A DNA stretch of 20,105 nt from Chitinophagaceae bacterium (lineage in GTDB: Bacteria > Bacteroidota > Bacteroidia > Chitinophagales > Chitinophagaceae), in NCBI GenBank assembly GCA_016787105.1, contig JAEUVI010000513.1, positions 1-20,105 on the forward strand. Direction: 5' to 3'. The stretch's first letter is position 1. The number at the start of each line of letters is the position of its first letter. Below are positions 7,535 through 14,844 of this stretch, one piece after another. Position numbers and translations under genes: made by a program. Below the pieces are notes generated by a model. It ran no database searches. It was given only the letters and a program-made list of their open reading frames with translations, and was not told the DNA's origin.

Positions 7535-8482
7535 TTACTGCTGTTGCTGTCCTGCAAAACTCGCCAAAATGTCTGGTTCAATATTTTCTTCAACCTGCTT
7601 TTCCATTCTTACTTTGGTAATGTCTTCAAACTTTTGGCCATCTTCATATCCAACGGAAACATATACAGAGAGAGACTGTTTAGCAGGTCCTTTGAAAGTG
7701 CCTTTTATAGGAGAACAATCGTTAAAATTCCGTCCTACAGCTAGTTTGACATGTTGTGTATTTGTCCATATATTATTGGTTGGGTCAATGCCATTCCATC
7801 CAAATCCCGGTATCCATGCTTCAACCCATGCATGTGTGGCGCCTTCTCCACGCATGCCGTTTTTATTCGGGCAGATATACCCGCTTACATAACGGCAAGG
7901 GATAGCCAGGCTTCTGAGTATTTCCAGCATTATATGTGTAAAATCCTGGCATACACCCGAGCGAAGATGTAATATCTCTTTCGGAGTAGTCTGTATACTG
8001 GTAATTCCTTTCAGGTACCTGAAATTTTTAAAGATATATGTACAGCAATTCTCTACAACTTTTGCAACTGAATCTGCCGGCTTTTTAATTTCATCAGCAA
8101 TCAGTTTTATTTCATTGATAAGATCCGGTTCTTCCATATTGCTCAACTCGAGAAGAGTAAGGTTGCTGCCTACTTCATCGGCCAGCTTTTCAAAACTGCC
8201 ATTCAGCGTTTCTGCTGATTTTACAATACCTAATGTGCGGACGATTAACTTACTTTCTATAATCATTTCATGGTGCGAAGACATGAGATTAAACATGCCG
8301 GTGCGATTGCTCCAATAATCATTTATTAAAAGGATGTCGGGATTACCTGTTATGTTTATTTCATGAAAAAGTATTTCCTGATCATTTCCCAGTAAGGGAT
8401 AAATGCGGATTTCATTTACACTTTCTTTTACAGGGCGGTCGTATTCGTATTTGGTAACGTGGTGTATATTGAAGACAGACAT
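7535..8482 (-). CDS. Transglutaminase-like cysteine peptidase of the ATP-grasp/alpha-E cluster
   Basis: A 315-residue protein with the bacterial transglutaminase-like N-terminal beta domain (about 1-85, beginning FNIHHVTKYEYDRPVKES) and a transglutaminase-like core (about 145-235). The catalytic triad is visible: C178 in SGVCQDFTHI, H217 in GATHAWVEAW and D233 in GIDPTNN. RYVSGY precedes the His, and HVKLAVGRNFNDCSPIKG is typical of this subfamily. Such proteins usually act as amide hydrolases or peptidases rather than cross-linkers. No signal peptide is seen, so it is probably cytoplasmic. The start ATG lies 12 nt after the alpha-E stop, strongly suggesting an operon with alpha-E and ATP-grasp. 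A Gln-rich tail (GQQQQ) ends the protein. Family call strong; substrate unknown. Confidence 0.93.
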   Translation of the reverse strand: MSVFNIHHVTKYEYDRPVKESVNEIRIYPLLGNDQEILFHEINITGNPDILLINDYWSNRTGMFNLMSSHHEMIIESKLIVRTLGIVKSAETLNGSFEKLADEVGSNLTLLELSNMEEPDLINEIKLIADEIKKPADSVAKVVENCCTYIFKNFRYLKGITSIQTTPKEILHLRSGVCQDFTHIMLEILRSLAIPCRYVSGYICPNKNGMRGEGATHAWVEAWIPGFGWNGIDPTNNIWTNTQHVKLAVGRNFNDCSPIKGTFKGPAKQSLSVYVSVGYEDGQKFEDITKVRMEKQVEENIEPDILASFAGQQQQ

Positions 8483-8494
8483 GCTGATGATTCG

Positions 8495-9436
8495 TTATGC
8501 GTAAGAAAAATAAATATGGGTCAGTTGTTTTGAAAATTCTACCAGGTCATTCCTTGTTGTATTGAGAAATTGCTGCAATTGCTCCGGGCTATTATTGGAA
8601 AAATCTGCAAACTTTACATTGCTGTGTAACCGGCCAAATTGTTTTTGCAGCCCCTCACAACCTTCTATCTGGGTGTCAAGTATTACCTGGTCAAAGTATC
8701 TTTTTATACGATCAATTGAATAAAATATGGAACGTGGAAAGTTTTTATTGGCAATAACATGATCAACTATATTCATACTATGTTTTCCGCTTGTGTAAGC
8801 TTTCAAATATAACTCATACCCGGAAAGTGACAGCAACAAATTGCGCCAGTAGAGAATATCCTGTGAATTACTTAATTCGTAATTTGTTTTTCTGAAATGT
8901 GAATTGATAATTTCTATAGTTAGTAATGCTCTTTCTATATACTTCCCCAGGTTCATAAAATTCCATCCCTGGCCCCGGGGCATGCTGCTGTCTGTTACCC
9001 CATAAAATAATAAGCTGTTTTGTGTCAACAAATCCAGTATTTCAATTGCTTTCGAACCTTTTAGTTTTTTTGCAAGATCAGGCTGGTTAATCAGGTGGTA
9101 CAACTGGTTCACCTGCTCCCATACTTCTTTGGTAATATTATCCTGCACACCTCTCGCATTTTCTCTGGCACGAACGATTAATACTCTTACAGCATTTATA
9201 TTTTTAGGGTCCGCAATAAGGTATTCTAAAGCAGCAGCTGTATTTTCTCCGTTTAATTTTATCGTTTCGTCATCCATACTGGTGAATGTGGACAGGATAT
9301 CCTTCCATGAGTAGGTACCACTATTACCAACATCAAAAGAAAGAATATAATTTGTCCGTACTACACGCAGCAAACTATCTGTTCTTTCCATATAGCGTGT
9401 TACCCAAAACAATGAATCTGCAATTCTACTGAGCAT
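8495..9436 (-). CDS. Alpha-E domain protein (DUF403)
   Basis: A 313-residue, almost entirely alpha-helical protein of the alpha-E family, found next to circularly permuted ATP-grasp and transglutaminase-like genes. Hallmarks are the start MLSRIADSLFWVTRYMERTD (hence ATG 9436 rather than the in-frame ATG at 9508), VRARENARGVQDNITKEVW, and PRGQGWNFMNLGKYIERA. The 24 extra residues of the longer frame are encoded by the heptamer palindrome and are not believable protein. The biochemical role is unknown; a scaffold or partner of the ATP-grasp ligase is inferred from co-occurrence. It sits between ATP-grasp (103 nt upstream) and transglutaminase (12 nt downstream). Confidence 0.92.
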   Translation of the reverse strand: MLSRIADSLFWVTRYMERTDSLLRVVRTNYILSFDVGNSGTYSWKDILSTFTSMDDETIKLNGENTAAALEYLIADPKNINAVRVLIVRARENARGVQDNITKEVWEQVNQLYHLINQPDLAKKLKGSKAIEILDLLTQNSLLFYGVTDSSMPRGQGWNFMNLGKYIERALLTIEIINSHFRKTNYELSNSQDILYWRNLLLSLSGYELYLKAYTSGKHSMNIVDHVIANKNFPRSIFYSIDRIKRYFDQVILDTQIEGCEGLQKQFGRLHSNVKFADFSNNSPEQLQQFLNTTRNDLVEFSKQLTHIYFSYA

Positions 9437-9469
9437 GTGATCTTCTGTTTTTATTACTATGATTGTTGA

Positions 9470-9543
9470 GTGAATGGTGAATAGTGAATGGTCAATGTAG
9501 TGTCTCAATCCTGCAGATTCACTATTGACTATTCACGATTCAC
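9470..9543. repeat. Inverted repeat built of GTGAAT-type heptamers
   Basis: Left arm 9470-9497 is four tandem heptamers (GTGAATG, GTGAATA, GTGAATG, GTCAATG). The right arm 9516-9543, read on the other strand, is also four (GTGAATC, GTGAATA, GTCAATA, GTGAATC). The arms match at 23 of 28 positions, with an 18-nt loop. The right arm overlaps the stop codon of the ATP-grasp gene, and the whole lies between that gene and alpha-E. There is no T-tract, so it is not a classic terminator; an mRNA-stabilising hairpin or a short mobile repeat is more likely. Confidence 0.85.
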
Positions 9544-10988
9544 AAATCTACCACCCATGTATCCTTACTACCGCCTCCCTGCGATGAATTAACAACCAAT
9601 GAGCCTTCTCTCAGCGCTACTCTTGTCAGCCCACCCGGTACAATACTTATTCCATCAGGGCCACAGATAGCATATGGGCGCAGATCCACGTGGCGGGGTT
9701 GTAATTTGCCATCAATAAAACACGGAACGGTAGATAATTTAATAATTGGTTGCGCAATAAACTCTCTTGGTGTTGCCAGTATCGCTTTCTTTACTTCATT
9801 CAGTTCTTTTTCACTTGCTTTATTTCCCATTACCATTCCATATCCGCCGGATTGGTTAGTGCGTTTGATTACCATCTGATCAATATTCTTAAACACGTGT
9901 TCCCGCTGCTCCTGCTTTTCCAAACTATAAGTGGGAACGTTTGGTAAAATGATTTCTTCATTCAGGTAATACTTTATCATATCCGGTACATACGCATATA
10001 CTGCTTTGTCATCTGCTACACCATTGCCTACTGCATTTACAATTGCAACATTTCCTTTGCGATAAGCGCTCATAATGCCGGGTACTCCCAATGTACTTTC
10101 TGGTTTAAAAACAAGCGGATCCAGGTACTCATCATCTAACCTGCGGTAAATCACATGTACCTGCTGCAATCCTGCTGTTGTTTTCATATATACTTTCTGG
10201 TTGTCAACAACGAGATCTCTTCCTTCAACTAAAGCAATACCCATTTGTCTCGCTAAAAAAGTATGTTCAAAATACGCGGAATTGTAAACGCCGGGAGTCA
10301 ATAAGGCTACAGTAGGATTAGAAATTTGCTGAGGCGTCAGGCTCGATAATATATCATGCAGCAAGAGTGGATAATTATTTATCATCCTCACTTTACTATC
10401 AGCCAGCATGCCTGGAAAAATCCGCTTGGTTACTTCCCTGTTTTCAAGCATGTAGGATACTCCTGATGGAGTGCGTAGGTTGTCTTCCAGTATATAAAAT
10501 GTTCCATCCTGTCCCCTTATTAAATCAATACCTGAAATATGTACATAAATATCATGCGGTACTTTTATGCCGAATACTTCCCTGGTATAGTGCGGACATG
10601 ATACAATCAAACCCGCAGGAATGACCTTATCTTTTATGATTTGCTGATTGGAATAAATATCTTTCAAAAAGAGATTTAATGCCTTTAGGCGCTGTTTGAT
10701 ACCTCTTTCTATATGATCCCATTCGGCAGCAGTGAGAATACGTGGAATGATATCGAAGGGAAAAATTTTTTCAATTCCTGCATCATCACTATACACGGTA
10801 AAGGTGATGCCCTGGTTCATAAACAACTCTCCGGCGAGTTTATCTTTTTGTTGTAGCATATCAGCAGGTAGGCTGCTGATATCTTCAAACACTTTGCTGT
10901 ATTGCGAACGTATTTTGCTATCAAAACACATTTCATCCCAAGTGCCGTGGTAGGGATTGTACTCCCTGAATAAGTTCATTCCGGTCAT
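9540..10988 (-). CDS. Circularly permuted ATP-grasp protein (DUF404/DUF407 type)
   Basis: A 482-residue protein of the circularly permuted ATP-grasp family, predicted to form peptide-like bonds by activating a carboxylate with ATP. Family motifs in order are YNPYHGTWDEM near the N-terminus, FYILEDNLRTPSGVSYMLEN (164-183), YRRLDDEYLDPL (281-292), NAVGNGVADDKAVYAYVP (318-335), VIKRTNQSGGYGMVMG (373-388), RHVDLRPYA (432-440) and GGLTRVA (452-458), ending SSQGGGSKDTWVVDL. The longer frame begins with a TTG at 11042; ATG 10988 (MTGMNLFREY) or ATG 10979 (MNLFREY) fit better, and I cannot separate the two. The product and substrate are unknown. It heads the ATP-grasp, alpha-E, transglutaminase gene run; a terminator-like hairpin just upstream separates it from the hydrolase gene. 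Confidence 0.93.
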   Translation of the reverse strand: MTGMNLFREYNPYHGTWDEMCFDSKIRSQYSKVFEDISSLPADMLQQKDKLAGELFMNQGITFTVYSDDAGIEKIFPFDIIPRILTAAEWDHIERGIKQRLKALNLFLKDIYSNQQIIKDKVIPAGLIVSCPHYTREVFGIKVPHDIYVHISGIDLIRGQDGTFYILEDNLRTPSGVSYMLENREVTKRIFPGMLADSKVRMINNYPLLLHDILSSLTPQQISNPTVALLTPGVYNSAYFEHTFLARQMGIALVEGRDLVVDNQKVYMKTTAGLQQVHVIYRRLDDEYLDPLVFKPESTLGVPGIMSAYRKGNVAIVNAVGNGVADDKAVYAYVPDMIKYYLNEEIILPNVPTYSLEKQEQREHVFKNIDQMVIKRTNQSGGYGMVMGNKASEKELNEVKKAILATPREFIAQPIIKLSTVPCFIDGKLQPRHVDLRPYAICGPDGISIVPGGLTRVALREGSLVVNSSQGGGSKDTWVVDL

Positions 10989-11009
10989 AGCAGTTGATTG
11001 ATATAAATG

Positions 11010-11049
11010 AAAAAAGTTGCCCCAACCTTTGCAGGATGGCAAGCAACTT
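11010..11049 (-). terminator. Rho-independent terminator candidate after the alpha/beta-hydrolase gene
   Basis: On the minus strand AAGTTGC (11049-11043) pairs with GCAACTT (11020-11014) across a 22-nt loop that can itself fold (TTGC with GCAA), and the stem runs into a six-T tract (11015-11010). It lies about 65 nt past the hydrolase stop and ends about 20 nt before the ATP-grasp start, so it would separate the two transcription units. The stem is short, hence moderate confidence. Confidence 0.4.
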
Positions 11050-11112
11050 GAAACGAATTTAATGATTTCAGGCTAAATCCAGCGATTTAAAACAAAGGAG
11101 ATAAAATTATAG

Positions 11113-11967
11113 TTAATGAACGTTGGCAGCAATAAAGGCCTGTATTTTATTAAACGAATCAGTATAGGTTTCCACAGGCCAATCACCATGGCCACCGCCG
11201 GGGTAGGTAATTAACTGGTTAATGACTGCTTTTTCTGAGAGTTTATTTATTAAAATTACTGATTGATCAATCGGTACTAATAAATCTGCATCCCCATGCA
11301 CAGCAATAGTAGGAGGAGATTGTGCTGTAATAAAATTGACAGGAGTAGATTGAGTATAGATTGCCGGATCCTGGTCATATAATTTACCCGTGGCACCCGT
11401 AAGTATTAATTGCTGAACGAGGCTCACATTCCATAAAGAATGGAGATCGGCAGGACCGAAATAATCAACAACGGCTTTTACATGTTTATCCGGATCGTTT
11501 TTGTAGCTGTGCAGCAGGGCAAGGTGACCGCCTGCGCTTGCACCCACTACAATCAGGTCTTTGGAAACTTTATATTCTGCAGATTTGCCCAGATAAAATT
11601 CAATAGCCGTCTTCACATCATTTTCCTGTGATGGAAATAAATTATTGGTATTGTTATAAGCAAGCCGGTAATTTAAATTGATAAACGCATAAGCCGGCAA
11701 TCTTTTCTTCAGCGAGTCAACAGCGAATGTCATTTCATTTTTATCGCCTTCTGCCCATCCACCACCATGAATAATAACGAATGTCTTGGTTGAATCGGCA
11801 GATCGTCCCTGCGGCAGGTAAATATCCATTTTCTGCTTACCATCGCTGCCATAGGCAACATCTTTGTAGGTTTGCGATTGCGCAGTTCCGTTATTGTCTC
11901 CATTGTTTTCTTTTACACAGGCTGTAAGAACTAAAAGTGGTAGATAAAATATGGCTGCTTTTTTCAT
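11113..11967 (-). CDS. Alpha/beta-hydrolase lipoprotein (carboxylesterase-like)
   Basis: A 284-residue predicted lipoprotein. From the ATG at 11967 it begins MKKAAIFYLPLLVLTACVKE, with a lipobox LTAC and lipidated C17, which decides this start over the longer in-frame ATG at 12000. An Asn/Gly-rich linker follows. The alpha/beta-hydrolase fold shows the oxyanion motif HGGGW (67-71), nucleophile elbow GASAGG (S144), acid D226 or D228 in HGDADLLVP, and H260 in GGGHGDW. This matches bifunctional acetylxylan/feruloyl esterase-like or general carboxylesterase families, which cleave esters of small or carbohydrate substrates at the cell envelope. No polysaccharide-utilisation genes are nearby, so a sugar link is not supported. 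Its upstream region is shared with the divergent protease gene. Confidence 0.9.
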   Translation of the reverse strand: MKKAAIFYLPLLVLTACVKENNGDNNGTAQSQTYKDVAYGSDGKQKMDIYLPQGRSADSTKTFVIIHGGGWAEGDKNEMTFAVDSLKKRLPAYAFINLNYRLAYNNTNNLFPSQENDVKTAIEFYLGKSAEYKVSKDLIVVGASAGGHLALLHSYKNDPDKHVKAVVDYFGPADLHSLWNVSLVQQLILTGATGKLYDQDPAIYTQSTPVNFITAQSPPTIAVHGDADLLVPIDQSVILINKLSEKAVINQLITYPGGGHGDWPVETYTDSFNKIQAFIAANVH

Positions 11968-12050
11968 TTCGAAGGTTTGAGTAAACAATGTACAACTCAA
12001 AACGTTGATAAACGAGGATTAATTGCCGACAGGGTCATTTTAAGATTTTC

Positions 12051-12079
12051 TTTAGAAAGGTTTTTTTACAATAGTTTCG
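12051..12079 (+). promoter_or_regulatory. Promoter candidate for the membrane-anchored serine protease
   Basis: TAGTTTCG (12072-12079) matches TANNTTTG at 7 of 8 positions, and a TTTA (12051-12054) lies 17 nt upstream as a poor -33 element. This leaves a ~45-nt leader before the ATG at 12132, with a GGAAG/AAGG-like purine stretch just ahead of the start. Spacing and the -33 box are imperfect. Confidence 0.3.
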
Positions 12080-12131
12080 TTTTCAATTCGTTTTTATTTA
12101 GCAACTAAAGCTTCTATCCGGAAGTAAGGTT

Positions 12132-13553
12132 ATGAGTTTGAGAAAAATATTTATTACAATAATCTGTCAGCTGGTATTTGCTACCGGATTTGTTTTTGGC
12201 CAGGGGTCCATCAATGCAGAAGAAAATTATGCCCGCAACAGACCGGGAGTGGTGAAAGTGCAGACTGAGTTTTCAGCCAATGTATATGTCAATAAAGTAC
12301 AGATGAACCAATCAAGGTTCAGGGAATTGGTAGACTCTGTAAAAAAATTAGATACAACAGGGCTTATTTTAAAACCAGAAGTAAAACTGGATATCGTTCT
12401 CCGTGTACTTTATCGTTCGCCATTTCGGTTTTTTTCTCCTACTTCTGAATATTTGCGGCAAACTCACCGGATTGTATCAACAGGTACCGGGTTTTTTATC
12501 TCGGGTGATGGATATCTTGTTACAAACTGCCACGTTATTGATCGCGACAGTGCTTATATCCGTAAAAAATTTATTCTTTCTACTTTCCAGGAAGCAACGG
12601 ATGCAAACATCCGCGCCCTTCAGAATTCATGGGAGATGAGCCTGAGCGAGGAACAACGAAACCTGTTGTATAATACCTATGTTGTTATTTACTCCCAGGT
12701 ATCAACGATGATTTTGTTTAACCTCGAAAAAAAAATTTATGTTGAATACCGCGCTGATCAGGATGATTCATCTTCTGTAATAGTAACAAAGCCTGTGCGT
12801 GTTATTAATAAAGGTAAACCAATGCCCGGTAAGGATGTAGCATTGCTGAAAGTGGATTCATTAACGAATATGCCATCGTTATTATTAAGCAAGGATCCGA
12901 TGGCACAGGTAGGTTCACAGGTATATGTTTATGGCTACCCTGGCTTTGTTGAAAATAATTCTTTTCTCGCACCTTCGTCTGTTATTGAACCTACATTGAC
13001 AACTGGCATTATAAGCGGTATAAAAAAATCTATTGGCGGCTGGCCGGTTATTCAAATGGATGCAACAATCAGCTATGGCAGTAGTGGTGGCCCAGTATGC
13101 AATCAACAAGGTGAAGTAATCGGGCTGGCAACATTTGGAAGCCTGGGACAAGGAAATGGCGAGTTGGCTTCAGGTTTCAATTTTGCAATACCGGTTTCCG
13201 TAGTGCAGGAGTATATTGACTCGGCGAAAATAAAACCGGTGATGAGTACTGCATCAGCTCTATTCAATGAAGGGCTCACAATGTATTACAAAGAATATTA
13301 TAGAAATGCACTCCGCAAATTTGATGCTGTAAAGAAATTAAATCCCGGTTACCCGCAATTGAATTTATACCTCAGTAATAGTAAAAACAGGATTGATGCC
13401 GGCGCTGATAAGCAATCCATATTATTCAAAGCAATCTTAATATTCGCATTGGTAATGATAATAGTTATCTGTGCGTATTTCTTTTATCCGAAATGGATAG
13501 AAAAGCTGAGAGAGATTTATTATTCGAAAAAGCAGGAAAAGGCGAAGGATTGA
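12132..13553 (+). CDS. Membrane-anchored trypsin-like serine protease (S1C-like) with TPR-like tail
   Basis: A 473-residue exported protease. A signal peptide (RKIFITIICQLVFATGFVFG) is followed by the trypsin-like fold: STGTGFFISGDGYLVTNCHV with H134, GKDVALLKVD with D235, and SYGSSGGPV with S318. The GxSGG surroundings and NFAIPVSVV match Deg/HtrA-type proteases, but there is no PDZ domain. Instead there is a helical repeat-like segment (about 376-420, ALFNEGLTMYYKEYYRNALR) resembling one TPR unit, one transmembrane helix (about 433-452) and a short basic tail. The His-Asp spacing is about 100 residues, against about 30 in DegP, because of an extra helical stretch (about 145-205). It probably acts in the periplasm, anchored in the inner membrane. 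Substrate unknown; it is not co-directional with any neighbour. Confidence 0.9.
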   Translation: MSLRKIFITIICQLVFATGFVFGQGSINAEENYARNRPGVVKVQTEFSANVYVNKVQMNQSRFRELVDSVKKLDTTGLILKPEVKLDIVLRVLYRSPFRFFSPTSEYLRQTHRIVSTGTGFFISGDGYLVTNCHVIDRDSAYIRKKFILSTFQEATDANIRALQNSWEMSLSEEQRNLLYNTYVVIYSQVSTMILFNLEKKIYVEYRADQDDSSSVIVTKPVRVINKGKPMPGKDVALLKVDSLTNMPSLLLSKDPMAQVGSQVYVYGYPGFVENNSFLAPSSVIEPTLTTGIISGIKKSIGGWPVIQMDATISYGSSGGPVCNQQGEVIGLATFGSLGQGNGELASGFNFAIPVSVVQEYIDSAKIKPVMSTASALFNEGLTMYYKEYYRNALRKFDAVKKLNPGYPQLNLYLSNSKNRIDAGADKQSILFKAILIFALVMIIVICAYFFYPKWIEKLREIYYSKKQEKAKD

Positions 13554-13578
13554 CATTCCGCATTCAATTATTTAGATA

Positions 13579-14040
13579 TTAGTTATACCATTCGAACAGA
13601 TATTTCTCATTATAATCTACTTCAAATTTCTTTAAGAAGCCAACATACTCTTCACGGAATGTTTTCTTTTTATGATGGTCTTCCTGGTTTAAAATATAAT
13701 TATACACTTTCTCGATATGTGAATGAGAATAGGAAAATGCGCCATATCCCTCCTGCCATGAAAATTTTCCTTTCAGCCATTTTTTATTATTTATAAAATT
13801 GGATGAATTGTTTTTAATATCTCTTACTAAATCTGAAATTGACATGATTGGCCGTAGCCCAATAAATGCGTGAATATGATCCGGCATCCCGTTTACTATT
13901 ATTGATTTTTGTTCTTTGCCTTTGATGATACCGGCAATATATTTATTCAATTCATCTTTCCAACCGGATGCTATTAGATTTTCTCTCCCTTTTACTGCAA
14001 ACACTATCTGGATATATAGTTGTGAAAATGTTCCGGACAT
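13579..14040 (-). CDS. REP-associated tyrosine transposase (RAYT, Y1/IS200-like)
   Basis: A 153-residue HUH single-strand transposase. The HUH motif is H55 and H57 in GMPDHIHAFIGL. The catalytic tyrosine is probably Y115 in YILNQ, the Y1 pattern YxxxQ. WQEGYGAFSYSHS is also typical of bacterial Y1_Tnp proteins. The start MSGTFSQLYIQIVFAVKGR at 14040 is preferred: the frame extends to 14253, but that part is the read-through of two REP-like hairpins (for example LNPEGVTLF). No accessory tnpB is present, and no IS ends are seen beyond the REP hairpins, so this fits a domesticated RAYT rather than a complete IS. It converges on the protease gene. Confidence 0.9.
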   Translation of the reverse strand: MSGTFSQLYIQIVFAVKGRENLIASGWKDELNKYIAGIIKGKEQKSIIVNGMPDHIHAFIGLRPIMSISDLVRDIKNNSSNFINNKKWLKGKFSWQEGYGAFSYSHSHIEKVYNYILNQEDHHKKKTFREEYVGFLKKFEVDYNEKYLFEWYN

Positions 14041-14109
14041 AAAAATCATGTTTGATAATAGAGTAGAGAATCCTTCTGCAATTGTAATTAAATTTCCGGA
14101 AGGAAATAA

Positions 14110-14335
14110 TGTCACCCCTTCGGGGTTTAGAGAAAAATATTCACATAAAAAAATACTATAATAATAACATCCCTTTGGGATTAAAACAATCACAATTTTT
14201 ATGATTAAGTCGAAAATGGAATAGATTTTATATAAATATTCTGCTGCAATCAATTAAGCTCTCAAGCCCGAAGGGCTGATATTATTATAGAAAGAAAAGT
14301 TTGAAGACATGAAGCAACCCCAAAGGGATGACATT
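14110..14335. repeat. Cluster of four REP-like hairpins upstream of the RAYT gene
   Basis: The 321-nt stretch 14041-14361 has no gene but holds four related GC-rich hairpins in AT-rich DNA. These are ACCCC-TTC-GGGGT (14114-14126, preceded by TGTC), ATCCC-TTT-GGGAT (14169-14181), AGCCC-GAA-GGGCT (14265-14277) and ACCCC-AAA-GGGAT followed by GACAT (14317-14334). The first two are in one orientation and the last two are reversed, giving a BIME-like inverted layout. Such REPs are the expected substrates of the adjacent RAYT. Confidence 0.8.
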
Positions 14336-14361
14336 TTGAAATATGAAATAATAATCTCAAG

Positions 14362-14844
14362 CTAAAATAAATACCAAGGAAATTTTCCTTCTGAAGCTTT
14401 TTTTATTTTGTTGTGAATATTTGCCTGAGGACAGTTCCGGATTAATACTTCGGCGATAATTTGTAAATCTTTCCTTTTATAAAAAGAAGGTTGAACGCTG
14501 ATGTTTGTATTTTTATTACTATAAATTATCCATGATAAATTTACTGTATGTACATCTATTGACCAATCCCAACTAGCCTGGCTGATTTCCTGCCAATCAA
14601 ATGATTTTAATTTTTTGAAAGGTTGTTTTAAACTAATGCCTAAATTATCAATTACGATATAAGTATTGGCAAGAGAAAGGTATAAGCCTCCGAAAACCAG
14701 CAGAACTAAAGCAATTAAGTAAAAACGGGCATTTGGTATGGTGGATTTATTATCAACTGATGCTATCCCCCAAATTATTAAAACCAGAATAATAAGAATT
14801 GGAAATTTTCTCGGTACGATTATTCTTGTTTCAATGGGAATCAT
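14362..14844 (-). CDS. Two-helix membrane protein, PH-domain-like, coupled to aspS
   Basis: A 160-residue protein I do not recognise by name. Two hydrophobic helices near the N-terminus (about 14-31 and 41-61) are followed by a soluble domain that starts with YIVIDNLGISLKQPFKKLKS and contains FDWQEISQASWDW. This pattern of a helical hairpin followed by 'switch-on strand plus W-rich strand' resembles bacterial PH-like membrane proteins, but the call is tentative. Its ATG overlaps the aspS stop by 4 nt (ATGA, 14841-14844), so translation is very likely coupled to aspS. The gene ends just before the REP cluster. Confidence 0.7.
   Translation of the reverse strand: MIPIETRIIVPRKFPILIILVLIIWGIASVDNKSTIPNARFYLIALVLLVFGGLYLSLANTYIVIDNLGISLKQPFKKLKSFDWQEISQASWDWSIDVHTVNLSWIIYSNKNTNISVQPSFYKRKDLQIIAEVLIRNCPQANIHNKIKKASEGKFPWYLF

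Noticed and set aside
9437..9508. 24-residue N-terminal extension of the alpha-E protein
   Set aside because: It is encoded by the heptamer palindrome, and MLSRIADSLFW is the family start.
14041..14253. 71-residue N-terminal extension of the RAYT
   Set aside because: It is read-through of two REP-like hairpins; the family N-terminus begins at 14040.
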